Source of the DNA: Rhizobiales bacterium IMCC20636
Lineage (GTDB): Bacteria; Pseudomonadota; Alphaproteobacteria; Rhizobiales; GCA-2746425
Reading direction: 5' to 3'
NCBI GenBank assembly: GCA_016865015.1
Contig: CP018226.1
Coordinates: forward strand, 651,001 to 715,000
Length of the DNA: 64,000 nucleotides
Shown one piece after another: positions 26,152 to 35,697 of the stretch; within the stretch, counting starts at the first letter, position 1, and every line of letters begins with the position of its first letter. A model generated the notes under the pieces. That model did no database searches. It was not told the origin of the DNA and saw only the letters and a program-made list of their open reading frames with translations. The position numbers and the translations under genes are program-made.

Positions 26152-27249
26152 TTAACCCCAAGGACGGTAAGATTTCAGATTGTCGCGCGTGACAAGACGG
26201 GGTGGCAGGAAGTGAAACCGGTTGTGCACTGCTGTTCCCGCAAACAGCTGTTCGGCAAAGGCAAGGGCTGTTTCACCAATGGCTCGCGGGTCTTGAGCGG
26301 CGGTCGCGACAATGTAATTCCGGTCTTCAATCATCCTGATTGCTGAGCTTGACCCGTCAACGCTGACAATCACCAGCTCACGGTTGCTCTCTTTCAACGC
26401 TGTTGCCGCGCCAATCGCTGTCGGATCGTTGATGGCGAATATGGCGCCAATATTGGATTGACGTTGAAGTATCTTCTTTGCTGCCTGATAGCCTCCTTCT
26501 TGCGTCTGATCCCCGTCTTCACGGTCGACAACAAGAAGCTGCTCCTGCTCCCGCAATGCGCTCAGGAACCCGACAATCCGGTCAAATACGCCGCTCACCG
26601 GATTGCCTCCGATGATGGCAATCTCAGTCTGATCGGGTAACCGCTCATTGAGATGACGCCCAACCAACTGTCCAGCAACCACATTGTCGGTTGTCACGGA
26701 AGCATCGCAGTTTATAGCGCCTGCATTCATGGCAATCACCAGCTTACCGCGCCGATGCAAGGCTTCAATTCCGGAACCGACCCCATTGGAATCCACTGCA
26801 TCCACAAGGACCACATCCACCTGTTGGCGACTGAAGTCGCGCAATTGTTCAATCTGTGTCTTGAGCGAGTGTCCCGCATTCAGAACCGTGGTCTGGATGC
26901 CTTTGGCATTTGCCGATTCGACGACGCCCTGCTCCTCCTCGACAAAAAATGGATTACCCACCCCTTGGGTTGCCACTCCAATGGATGTCAGCTTCGGCGA
27001 TTGAGAGGCCTGCGCAAAAGCGAATTCCGCAACCCTGAGTCCGAGCGAATAATTGCCGCCGGTATCGCGGTCGAGCAATCGCTCTGCCATCAGCGCGTTG
27101 CAGACATTCAGCACACTCGATTTCGGCGCACCGATCGCTCGTGACAAATCCGAAAGGTTGCTGCTATCCCTTTTGTGCGCAATGTGTTCCAGAATTCGTG
27201 CAGCGCGCGTCACTGCGGGGACCCGATCAATTTTGGGAATTGGCGCCAA
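26152..27249 (-). CDS. Hybrid regulator: IclR-type HTH fused to ribose-binding-protein-like domain
   Basis: A 365-residue protein of unusual make-up. Residues 8-75 are an IclR-type winged helix (V-T-R-A-A-R-I-L-E-H-I, A-P-K-S-S-V-L-N-V-C-N-A-L, Y-S-L-G-L-R-V-A-E). From about residue 86 to the end it is a periplasmic-binding-protein-4 (RbsB-like) domain: I-G-V-A-T-Q-G-V-G-N-P-F-F, V-D-V-V-L-V-D-A-V-D, T-T-D-N-V-V-A-G, I-I-G-G-N-P-V-S-G, A-I-N-D-P-T-A-I-G-A and V-S-V-D-G-S. There is no signal peptide, so it acts in the cytosol, probably sensing a sugar. Functionally it would parallel LacI regulators but with a different DNA-binding module. It is divergent from the oxidoreductase at 27451. Confidence 0.88.
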   Translation of the reverse strand: MAPIPKIDRVPAVTRAARILEHIAHKRDSSNLSDLSRAIGAPKSSVLNVCNALMAERLLDRDTGGNYSLGLRVAEFAFAQASQSPKLTSIGVATQGVGNPFFVEEEQGVVESANAKGIQTTVLNAGHSLKTQIEQLRDFSRQQVDVVLVDAVDSNGVGSGIEALHRRGKLVIAMNAGAINCDASVTTDNVVAGQLVGRHLNERLPDQTEIAIIGGNPVSGVFDRIVGFLSALREQEQLLVVDREDGDQTQEGGYQAAKKILQRQSNIGAIFAINDPTAIGAATALKESNRELVIVSVDGSSSAIRMIEDRNYIVATAAQDPRAIGETALAFAEQLFAGTAVHNRFHFLPPRLVTRDNLKSYRPWG

Positions 27250-27376
27250 ACTGAATCTCTCCTGAAATTTGGGTCAATGAGTGCTGCCTAGCTGGTAGTT
27301 CGTGCAGATTATCGCAATTTCACTCCAAATGGTACGAAATACTGAACGACTTTTACACCGAATTCAACCGCCTACA

Positions 27377-27407
27377 TTGACATTTTGTTCAAAATATCGA
27401 GTATAGG
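27377..27407 (+). promoter_or_regulatory. Candidate promoter with internal operator before the oxidoreductase gene
   Basis: TTGACA at 27377-27382 and TATAGG at 27402-27407 could be a promoter with a long 19-bp spacer. Between them lies the interrupted palindrome ATTTTG-TT-CAAAAT (27382-27395), well placed for repression by the adjacent IclR-type regulators. Assignment is by position only. Confidence 0.4.
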
Positions 27408-27450
27408 AACGGTATATTGGGTTATAAAAACAGAGAATTTTGGAGAAAAG

Positions 27451-28473
27451 ATGAAAAAATTAGGAATAGGCGTGGTCGGGACCGGCTTCATCGCTGAAAA
27501 AATCTCCAAGTCGATTGAAAAATCAACCACGAGCGCGCTCACAGCTGTTTCGAGCCGGAGATTGGAAAACGCCGAGGCGTTCGTCAGCGGATTCTCGGCC
27601 GCTGTCGCTGTCGAAGGTGTCGATGCGCTGGTCGCCAGGAGCGATGTTGATGCGGTCTACATTGCCGTACCAACGATGGCAAAGGAAGACATAGCACTCA
27701 TCGCCATCAATGCGGGCAAGCACGTCCTGGTCGAAAAACCTTTCTGGGATGCTGCCTCGGTTACACGGATCGCAGAGGCTGCTCGGGACGCCGGTTGCAT
27801 TTTCATGGATGCAACGCATTTCGTCCATCATCCACGGACCCGAGACATTCAAAATGCATCCCCTGAAAGAATTGGGACACCAAAATCGCTTCATACCGCG
27901 TTTTATTTCCCCAATGCCGACCGATCCAATATTCGGTTTGACCCAAAACAAGAGCCCACGGGTGCCATTGGTGACATGGCCTGGTATTCGATGCGGGCCG
28001 TGGTGGAATTTCTGGATCCAAAAGGTGCTGTCAGCACAATTGCAGCGGCAGCCGAGCGCGATACTGAAACCGGAGCCATCATTCGCGTCTCAGGGCTGAT
28101 CGGATTTGACAGCGGTGAAACGACGACGTTTGACACGGGCTATACTGCGGGCACCATCATCATGGACCTCAGCTTGCTGGGCACTACGGGCATGATCACG
28201 TTAGATGATTTCGTGTTGGACTGGGCCAACAGCATCGGCTTTGACAACCCGGAATGCGAGACTGGATATGTATACCGAACCGACATGGCTATGCGTTCGG
28301 ATTTTGAATTCGTGAAGACACCGTCTGATCTTGCACAAGATGTGCTGATGATCGACAATTTTGCCAATTTGGTGGCTTCCGGAGACCGCGAATCTCAGGC
28401 GCATTATATTAAAAATGCCTGCAGAACCCAGCAACTCCTTGATGCGATCTCGTTGGCGCTTCCGGCCGTGTGA
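27451..28473 (+). CDS. Gfo/Idh/MocA-family NAD(P)-dependent oxidoreductase
   Basis: A 340-residue cytosolic oxidoreductase. ATG 27451 follows TTTGGAGAAAAG and opens directly on a Rossmann fold (G-I-G-V-V-G-T-G-F-I-A, residues 4-14). The conserved E-K-P motif (L-V-E-K-P-F-W) is near residue 95, followed by the family's C-terminal sheet domain. The usual catalytic Lys is that of E-K-P, with a downstream D-A-T-H-F-V-H segment. Relatives oxidise sugars, inositols or opine-like compounds. It stands alone, divergent from two regulators, one with a sugar-binding-type sensor, which supports a sugar substrate. Confidence 0.88.
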   Translation: MKKLGIGVVGTGFIAEKISKSIEKSTTSALTAVSSRRLENAEAFVSGFSAAVAVEGVDALVARSDVDAVYIAVPTMAKEDIALIAINAGKHVLVEKPFWDAASVTRIAEAARDAGCIFMDATHFVHHPRTRDIQNASPERIGTPKSLHTAFYFPNADRSNIRFDPKQEPTGAIGDMAWYSMRAVVEFLDPKGAVSTIAAAAERDTETGAIIRVSGLIGFDSGETTTFDTGYTAGTIIMDLSLLGTTGMITLDDFVLDWANSIGFDNPECETGYVYRTDMAMRSDFEFVKTPSDLAQDVLMIDNFANLVASGDRESQAHYIKNACRTQQLLDAISLALPAV

Positions 28474-28531
28474 CGTCAACAACGCGTGACGAAAGACAGG
28501 ACTGCGAACTCTCGGCGCGCGGATTGAAAGT

Positions 28532-29485
28532 TTAGAACAATGGATTGAAGCACGCGGCGCGTTGGGTTTCGTCACCGGTCAGTTGGGGTGTTTCAGTTGC
28601 ACAGGTTTTGATGGCGTGCGGGCAGCGCGCTCTGAAGGCACAGCCGGTTGGCGGGTTCAGCGGGTCAGGAAGTTCGGTTTCCTTGCCTTCGGGCGCGGTC
28701 AGTGGCCGCCCGACTACCGGCGCACTGTCAGCCAGCAATTTGGTGTAGGGATGGCGGGGAGCGCGGAACACATCCTCGGCATTGCCAATTTCGACAACAG
28801 AGCCGAAATACAGCACCGCAATGCGATCGCTGACGGCTTCGACAACGGCCAGATCATGGCTGATGAAGAGATAGGTCAGGCCAAGCTTTTCTTTCAATGC
28901 GGCCAGCAGATTAAGCACTTGTGCCTGGACAGACACATCGAGCGCTGAAACCGGTTCGTCAAGGATCAGGATTTCAGCTTCTGCCGCCAGCGCACGGGCG
29001 ATGCCGATGCGCTGTGCCTGTCCGCCAGAAAATTCATGCGGATAGCGGTCTAGAAACTCTTCACGCAGACTGACGGTCGCAAATATCTCTGAAATGCGTT
29101 TGGCGCGCGCCGTCTTGTCCATGTGATGCAGATGTTTCAGCGGCGCTTCCATGATCTGGCGGATTGTCTTGCGCGGATTGAGGCTGCTGACCGGGTCCTG
29201 AAACACATACTGGATTTTCTTGCCGAATGCCGCAGGGTCAGCATTGTCGAGGGGCTGGCCGTTGATTTCGATGGACCCTGTTGTCGGTTCGAGCAGCCCG
29301 ACCAGCAGACGGGCGAAGGTTGATTTGCCGCAGCCGGATTCACCGACAATGCCAAGCGTTTCGCCTTTTTTCACGTCGAGCGTGACCGGATTGACGGCAC
29401 GAACCACGCCCTTTGGCGCGCCCAGCAGACGTTTGCCAACAGCAAAGGATTTTGACAAATTTTGCAGTCTGAGCGCAATCGTCAT
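28532..29485 (-). CDS. Peptide-type ABC importer ATPase (DppF/OppF-like)
   Basis: A 317-residue ATPase of the oligopeptide/nickel class. ATG 29485 is chosen because it overlaps the upstream stop as ATGA. Motifs: Walker A GESGCGKS, signature [10 protein letters not shown], Walker B I-L-I-L-D-E-P-V, and the C-terminal oligo_HPY segment with [12 protein letters not shown] and a further Cys, possible iron-sulfur ligands in this family. It is the last gene of a four-gene importer operon and pairs with the ATPase half of the fusion at 29482. Confidence 0.93.
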   Translation of the reverse strand: MTIALRLQNLSKSFAVGKRLLGAPKGVVRAVNPVTLDVKKGETLGIVGESGCGKSTFARLLVGLLEPTTGSIEINGQPLDNADPAAFGKKIQYVFQDPVSSLNPRKTIRQIMEAPLKHLHHMDKTARAKRISEIFATVSLREEFLDRYPHEFSGGQAQRIGIARALAAEAEILILDEPVSALDVSVQAQVLNLLAALKEKLGLTYLFISHDLAVVEAVSDRIAVLYFGSVVEIGNAEDVFRAPRHPYTKLLADSAPVVGRPLTAPEGKETELPDPLNPPTGCAFRARCPHAIKTCATETPQLTGDETQRAACFNPLF

Positions 29486-31364
29486 GCCGTTTCCCTTGCC
29501 AGTTCGGTTTCCGGATACAGACAACGAACGGCGCGGCTGCCTGATATGCGAAGCGGGATGTCACCGACCGTGCATTCCGTGCGGCATTTCTCACAGCGCT
29601 CGGCAAAGGCGCAGCCATCCGGCAGCTTGTCGACGACCGGGGGCAGGCCGGGAATGGCGGCAAGTTGGCGCCGTCCTCCGCCCAGTTCCGGTACGCAGGC
29701 GATAAGACGTTTGGTGTAGGGATGCGCCGGATCGGCCAATATTGTGTCCGTTTCACCGGTTTCGACAATGCGCCCTGCATACATGACGGCCACACGGTCA
29801 CATAATTGTGCAACCACGCCGAAATCATGGGTGATGAAAATGATTGCCAGTCCGTGCTCGCGGCGCAGGTCGTTGAGGAGTGCCAGAATTTGCGCCTGCA
29901 CCGTCACATCCAGCGCGGTGGTCGGCTCGTCGGCGATGATGATATCGGGGTCATTGGCGAGCGCCATGGCGATGCCGATGCGCTGGCGCATGCCTCCAGA
30001 CAGTTCATGAGGGTAGCTTTCCGCGCGGTCCTCCGGATTTGGAATGCGTACCGATTTCAGCAGATCTACCGCCTTAGCCCGTGCTGCTGTTTTACTGACA
30101 TGATGGTGACAGCGGATGGCCTCGGCCAACTGGTCACCGACCTTGTAGAGCGGATGCAGGGTGGCGAGTGGATCCTGGAAAATATAGGCAATCCTGTTGC
30201 CCCGATAGGACCGCAGTTTTTCATAGGGCGCGCCAATCAGATCCTCACCTTCATAGATGACAGATCCGCCGGTGATGATGCCGGGTGGTGAGGCGACAAG
30301 CCCCATGACGGACAGGGCTGTGACAGATTTTCCGGAGCCGCTTTCACCAATGATCCCAAGGCATTCGCCGGGCTTCACATCCAGATCGACACCACCCACA
30401 GCCTTGTAGATGCGGTCTTTTATGTGGAATTGGGTCTGCAAATTATTGATCGACAGAATGGCATTGTCATTGGCTGACGCTGCGGCGACACGGTCGGATG
30501 CGATCTGTGTTGTGGCTGTCGGGCGCGACAGAGCGCCGGATTTCAAGCGCGGATCAAGCGCATCGCGCACGCCATCGCCGAGCAGGTTGATCGCCATCAC
30601 GATGACGAGGATCATGAAGCCGGGGACGATGGATGTGTGCGGGCTGGTAATCAGAGCTGACCGGGCCTCGCCCAGCATCGAGCCAAGGTCGGCCTGCGGT
30701 GGCTGGGACCCCAGGCCAAGGAACGACAGGCCGGCGGTTTCCAGAATCATCCAGCCGATTGTGGTGGACATGGCGATGACAATGACCGGCACCACATTTG
30801 GCAGGACTTCCGAAAGGATAATTTTTGTGTGTCCGAGCCCGGCGAGTTTTGCCGCATCGACAAATTCCTGATGCGCTATGCCCACCGTGATGCCGCGAAT
30901 ATTGCGCGCGAAGAATGGGATGTTGACGGCGGCGACGGCAATCAATGCGTTCATCAGGCCAGGGCCGAGTGCGGCGACAATGGCAAGGGCGAGCAGGATA
31001 TAGGGAAAGGCCATCAACATATCGACGAAACGCATGATGATGTTGTCGGTCCGACCGGCAAAATAGCCTGCGATGATGCCGATGGCCGAACCGATGATTG
31101 CGGCGATGATGGCAGCGGCAAAGCCGACCGCCAGTGACAGCCGGGTGCCCCACATGAGACGGGATAGCAGGTCACGGCCAAGATGATCCGTGCCAAACAG
31201 ATGGCCTTCGGAAAATGGGCGCATGAAGCGGTCCGCAGTATTTGTGATATCCGGGTCCATCAGCGGAAGCAGCGGCGTGACGAGTGCCAGCAGAACCACA
31301 AGCGCCATGACAACAGCGCCGGCTGCAGCCAGTCTGTTGCGAAACAGCAGTTTGAAGAAGGCCC

Positions 31365-31368
<4 letters not shown>
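29482..31368 (-). CDS. Peptide-type ABC importer: fused permease (DppC-like) and ATPase (DppD-like)
   Basis: A 628-residue fusion. Residues 1-276 are a DppC-like permease ([11 protein letters not shown] motif at 56-66, EAA loop near 167-190). Residues 277-302 are a polar Ala/Thr/Ser linker. Residues 303-628 are a DppD-like ATPase (Walker A GESGSGKS at 341-348, signature L-S-G-G-M-R-Q-R, Walker B I-I-A-D-E-P-T, C-terminal C-A-F-A-E-R-C). Such fusions are known in this family and lock subunit stoichiometry. It overlaps both neighbours by 4 nt. No frameshift is involved; the frame is continuous. Confidence 0.94.
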
Positions 31369-32312
<944 letters not shown>

Positions 32313-32359
32313 GTGGCGACTTTCCTGTCATGGCCGTCTGTTTGGACGAGGTAGGTGGA

Positions 32360-32380
32360 GGGCCGGGGAAGGACCGGCCC
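32360..32380 (-). terminator. Hairpin after the peptide binding-protein gene
   Basis: GGGCCGG at 32360-32366 pairs with CCGGCCC at 32374-32380 around a 7-nt loop. It lies 13 nt beyond the stop of the leftward binding-protein gene and before the DppB-like permease. Likely protects or attenuates, giving more binding protein than permease. Confidence 0.55.
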
Positions 32381-32393
32381 TACCGATGTCAGT

Positions 32394-33965
32394 TTACTTC
32401 TTTACGACGTCTTTCAGAAGCAGGAAGAAAGACGGTTGCAGGGCGAAGTTTTCAACCCGATCAGATGTCACAGCGTTTTGCTTCCAATTTGCAACAAACA
32501 CCCAGGGCGCATCGTCATGAACGATCTGCTGCATCTGTTTGTAGAGCGCGGCACGCTCATTCTGATCGGTTGCGACGCGTGCGTCTTCCAGCAATTTGTC
32601 GACTTCCGGATTGGAGTAGTAGCCGGAATTGAAACCGCCATCTTCCGGGAACGCACCGGTGCGCAATGCCAGATAGGGCAACGTGTCCGGATCATTTGTC
32701 ATCCATGCCATTTCTGCCATGTCAGCCTTGCCTTCCAGGCCCGGATTGACCTTGCCGAGGAACGAATTCCATTCATAGGTTTCGATCTTGACGGTTAGAC
32801 CAACGGCCTGGAGATCGGCCTGAATGGCTGTGCCCATGGCAATCGGATCGAGCATGCCGGAGCCGCCTTCAGTGACATAAAAGGTCAGTTCTGCACCTTC
32901 TGCACCAGCTTCCTTCAAAAGCGCTCTGGCTTTGTCCGGATCATATGGATAAGGCTCAAGGCTTTCGTCGTGGGCCCAGGCAAAGGCAGGTGGTGTCGGA
33001 CCGGCGGCGACTTCTGCAGTGCCTTCCAGAACGTCATTGACCAGCGCTGATTTGTTGATGGCATAATTGGCTGCCTGACGGACTTTCTTGTCGGCAAACG
33101 GGCCTTCCTTGGCGTTCAGGATCAGGAACCAGAGGTGTGGTCCGGCCTGCTCGACAATGTTGAATTCATCCCCGGCAAATTGGGACAGCGCAACTGGCGG
33201 AACCTCGACCATCAGATCGATACCACCTGCCAGCATTTCTGCGGTGCGCGTGTTTGCATCGGTGATCGGCCGGAACACAACTGTCTGCGTAACAGCCTCG
33301 CCATCCCAATAGTCCGTATTCTTTTCTACAACGACGCGTTCATTGGATTTCCACTCGGCAAACTTGAACGGTCCCGTGCCGGATGGATTGCGGCCAAATT
33401 CCTTGCCGAATTCTTCAACAGCGGCGGGTGAGACGATCAATCCGGTCGGATAGGCCAGATTGGACAGGAAGGGCGCATAGGGTGCGTTCAGCTTGAATTT
33501 GACAGTGGCTGCATCCACAGCTTCGACCGATTCAATGGCCGAGAAGAAGAATGACAGGGGAAACGGGCCTGTGTCGTAATATGGATGATCTTCCTTGAGC
33601 ATGCGGTCAAAATTGAACTTTACCGCGTCGGCATTGAAATCACTGCCATCGTGAAATTTTACGCCCTCGCGCAGGGTGAATGTGTATTCGGTGCCGACGT
33701 CACTGATCTCCCAGCTGCTTGCCAGCGCCGGTTCCACTTCCAGTGTCCCATCCTTGTAGCGCACGAGCCCGTCATAAATATTCATCAGGATACGGAAATC
33801 ATTCACAGCGGTTACAGCTGCCGGATCCAGTGCTTTCGGCTCCGCGATCTGACCGACAATCAACACTTCAGGAGGCGTTTGTGCATGAGCAGGCAAGGCC
33901 AGCGCCATTGTTAGCGCAGCCGTGGCTGCCAGCGCGGTTCGGCGCGTGATGTTCAGTATATTCAT
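32394..33965 (-). CDS. Family 5 ABC substrate-binding protein (peptide/opine type)
   Basis: A 523-residue periplasmic binding protein. The ATG at 33965 has AAAGGACTATCTCG upstream and gives a signal peptide (M-N-I-L-N-I-T-R-R-T-A-L-A-A-T, cut near A-H-A-Q). Family marks: L-D-P-A-A-V at the N-terminus, G-L-V-R-Y-K-D-G-T-L-E-V-E-P-A-L-A-S-S-W-E, the F-T-L-R-E-G-V-K-F-H-D-G block, and G-T-G-P-F-K-F. Family 5 proteins bind peptides, nickel, opines or glutathione; the substrate is not readable. It is the first gene of the importer operon, 52 bp from a palindromic operator shared with the divergent DUF1028 gene. Confidence 0.93.
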   Translation of the reverse strand: MNILNITRRTALAATAALTMALALPAHAQTPPEVLIVGQIAEPKALDPAAVTAVNDFRILMNIYDGLVRYKDGTLEVEPALASSWEISDVGTEYTFTLREGVKFHDGSDFNADAVKFNFDRMLKEDHPYYDTGPFPLSFFFSAIESVEAVDAATVKFKLNAPYAPFLSNLAYPTGLIVSPAAVEEFGKEFGRNPSGTGPFKFAEWKSNERVVVEKNTDYWDGEAVTQTVVFRPITDANTRTAEMLAGGIDLMVEVPPVALSQFAGDEFNIVEQAGPHLWFLILNAKEGPFADKKVRQAANYAINKSALVNDVLEGTAEVAAGPTPPAFAWAHDESLEPYPYDPDKARALLKEAGAEGAELTFYVTEGGSGMLDPIAMGTAIQADLQAVGLTVKIETYEWNSFLGKVNPGLEGKADMAEMAWMTNDPDTLPYLALRTGAFPEDGGFNSGYYSNPEVDKLLEDARVATDQNERAALYKQMQQIVHDDAPWVFVANWKQNAVTSDRVENFALQPSFFLLLKDVVKK

Positions 33966-34016
33966 CGAGATAGTCCTTTCGGAGAAGATTAATCTAGACA
34001 TAATGACAGGAAGACG

Positions 34017-34060
34017 ATTTATCATGATAAATTGTATTTGTGCAAATTTTCATGATAAAT
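34017..34060. promoter_or_regulatory. Two palindromic operators between the binding-protein and DUF1028 genes
   Basis: ATTTATCATGATAAAT at 34017-34032 is a perfect 16-bp palindrome. A second copy with two mismatches (AATTTTCATGATAAAT) is at 34045-34060, its centre 28 bp away. The same motif recurs at 35664 and 38018 in the other two regulatory regions of the cluster, pointing to the GntR regulator at 34790 as its reader. Confidence 0.75.
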
Positions 34061-34090
34061 ACAAGGGCTGTTAGAAAAGTTCGGGGCAAA

Positions 34091-34777
34091 ATGACATTTT
34101 CACTTTTGGCATATGATCCAGATTCGAAATCCTGGGGCGGTGTGGCCGCCACCGGAAATTTGTGCGTTGGTGGTTGGGTCTTGCGCGGCCGTGCCGGGAC
34201 CGGCCTGTCTGCATCCCAGGGCCATGCGCCAAGCACGATGTGGGGAGAAGATGTCCTCAATCTGATGGATCAGGAGCTCTCGGCAACCGAGGGTGTCAAC
34301 AGATTGGTGCAGGCAGATCCCGGACGTGAGTGGCGTCAATTGTCTGCACTGGACAAAAACGGAGATGCAGATGCGTTTTCCGGTGCATCCAATGCCGATT
34401 TCAAAGGGCATATTGTCCGCGATGGCCTGGTCGCAAGCGGCAATATCCTGGCCGGTCGTGAGGTGCTTGAGGCTATGCTGGAAGCCATGGAGAGCACCGG
34501 GAAACCCTTCGAGGACCGCCTGTTGGCCGCATTGGAAGCGGGCAGCCAGGCTGGCGGCGATGAGCGCGGCGTGCAGTCGGCGGCCATGCTTGTGGTCAGT
34601 GAAAATTCTCCGACGCTGGATTTGCGGATCGATTGGCACGAAACGCCGATTTCAGCGCTTGGCCAATTGCTGGCGCAAACCCGAGGTTCAGATTATCGCG
34701 ACTGGCTGGATGTCGTCCCGACTGCGTCTGATCCGTTCCGGACGCCGGAATCCAAAAATTCCGCAAAAGATATATGA
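34091..34777 (+). CDS. DUF1028 family protein (putative Ntn-hydrolase fold)
   Basis: A 228-residue soluble protein. ATG 34091 is chosen because the family begins M-T-F-S-L-L-A-Y-D-P; an ATG at 34040 lies inside the operator region. Family marks are W-G-G-V-A-A-T-G, G-L-S-A-S-Q-G, G-H-I-V-R-D-G-L-V-A-S-G-N-I-L and G-G-D-E-R-G-V-Q-S-A-A-M-L-V-V. Its chemistry is not established. DUF1028 proteins often sit with peptide importers and peptidases, as here, suggesting a role in breaking down an imported peptide-like compound. It is the first rightward gene next to the operator pair. Confidence 0.85.
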   Translation: MTFSLLAYDPDSKSWGGVAATGNLCVGGWVLRGRAGTGLSASQGHAPSTMWGEDVLNLMDQELSATEGVNRLVQADPGREWRQLSALDKNGDADAFSGASNADFKGHIVRDGLVASGNILAGREVLEAMLEAMESTGKPFEDRLLAALEAGSQAGGDERGVQSAAMLVVSENSPTLDLRIDWHETPISALGQLLAQTRGSDYRDWLDVVPTASDPFRTPESKNSAKDI

Positions 34778-34789
34778 TCAATTGCCGCT

Positions 34790-35572
34790 TCAACCGTCAG
34801 ACATGAAATTCTTTAACACGTAATCTTCCTGGTTTTGCATCAGTCTTTGCGCATTTTTCATGTGCTCGGACATGACAGAGCGGGCCTTGTCGCTGTCGCC
34901 ATCACGCAAAGCTGCGACAAGCTGCCTCTGGCATTCGATGCCCTTGCGCCACAAGGTCATGTTGGGTGGATCGTAGAGATGTCGGCTGACGGTCAGGTCG
35001 GAGAGAATGCTGGCCATGAAATCAATCAGAAAACCGAGCAGGACATTGTCTGCATAATGCGCCAGACGCATGTGGAAGCGCAGAGAATTGACGTGGTGGT
35101 CGCGCTCTTCTTCCAGCGTATTGGCAGGTGATGAATAGCGCGCAATATCCTGCTCCAACCTTTCGATGGCATGATCTGGAAGCTTGCCGGCCAGAGACGC
35201 GGCCAGTTCCGGCTCCAGCATGAAGCGCAACTGGTAGATGTCGGCAATGCTGAGATCCTTGAAATAGAAATAATTCCCGAGCAGAGCACGCGCACGCTCA
35301 TGCGACACCTGTTTGATGAATGAGCCACCGCCCGGTCCGGTCTTGGTTTCGACCAGGCCCTGGGCTTCGAGAATGCGCATCGCCTCCCGGATGGTGCCTT
35401 TCGACATTTGGAAGGTCTCTATCATTTCAGTTTCGTTCGGAAGCCGGTCGCCGGCGACCATACCCTTTTCGATCATCAACTCCTTGATCGCATCGGCCAC
35501 GCGCACGGGTCGGCTGCGCCTCCGCAGGCGCGCCGATCCCTGATCGTCTTCGTTCTCCGATATGTCAGCCAT
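34790..35572 (-). CDS. GntR-family regulator with FCD effector domain
   Basis: A 260-residue regulator. An N-terminal winged HTH (residues about 25-90: V-A-D-A-I-K-E-L-M-I, L-P-N-E-T-E-M-I-E-T-F, S-K-G-T-I-R-E-A-M-R-I-L-E-A-Q-G-L-V) is followed by an all-helical FCD ligand-binding domain with conserved His positions (R-D-H-H-V-N-S-L-R-F-H). ATG 35572 follows GAAGGATGC; an in-frame ATG at 35611 is less likely. It is convergent with DUF1028 and divergent from the amidohydrolase. All three intergenic regions of this cluster carry the ATTTATCATGATAAAT-like site, so it is probably the local repressor and autoregulator. Confidence 0.92.
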   Translation of the reverse strand: MADISENEDDQGSARLRRRSRPVRVADAIKELMIEKGMVAGDRLPNETEMIETFQMSKGTIREAMRILEAQGLVETKTGPGGGSFIKQVSHERARALLGNYFYFKDLSIADIYQLRFMLEPELAASLAGKLPDHAIERLEQDIARYSSPANTLEEERDHHVNSLRFHMRLAHYADNVLLGFLIDFMASILSDLTVSRHLYDPPNMTLWRKGIECQRQLVAALRDGDSDKARSVMSEHMKNAQRLMQNQEDYVLKNFMSDG

Positions 35573-35663
35573 CGCGCATCCTTCAAGCGTTTCGCATTCG
35601 GTAGTGTGCACATATCAAGCTCGGGTGACCGGGGTTGTGATTTGTGCTCAATCCATGCATTAA

Positions 35664-35679
35664 ATTGATCATGATAAAT
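35664..35679. promoter_or_regulatory. GntR-type operator before the amidohydrolase gene
   Basis: ATTGATCATGATAAAT differs at one base from the perfect palindrome at 34017. It lies between the divergent GntR and amidohydrolase genes, 19 bp before the latter's ATG, so one site could control both. Confidence 0.7.
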
Positions 35680-35697
35680 TTATATAACTAAGGCAAT

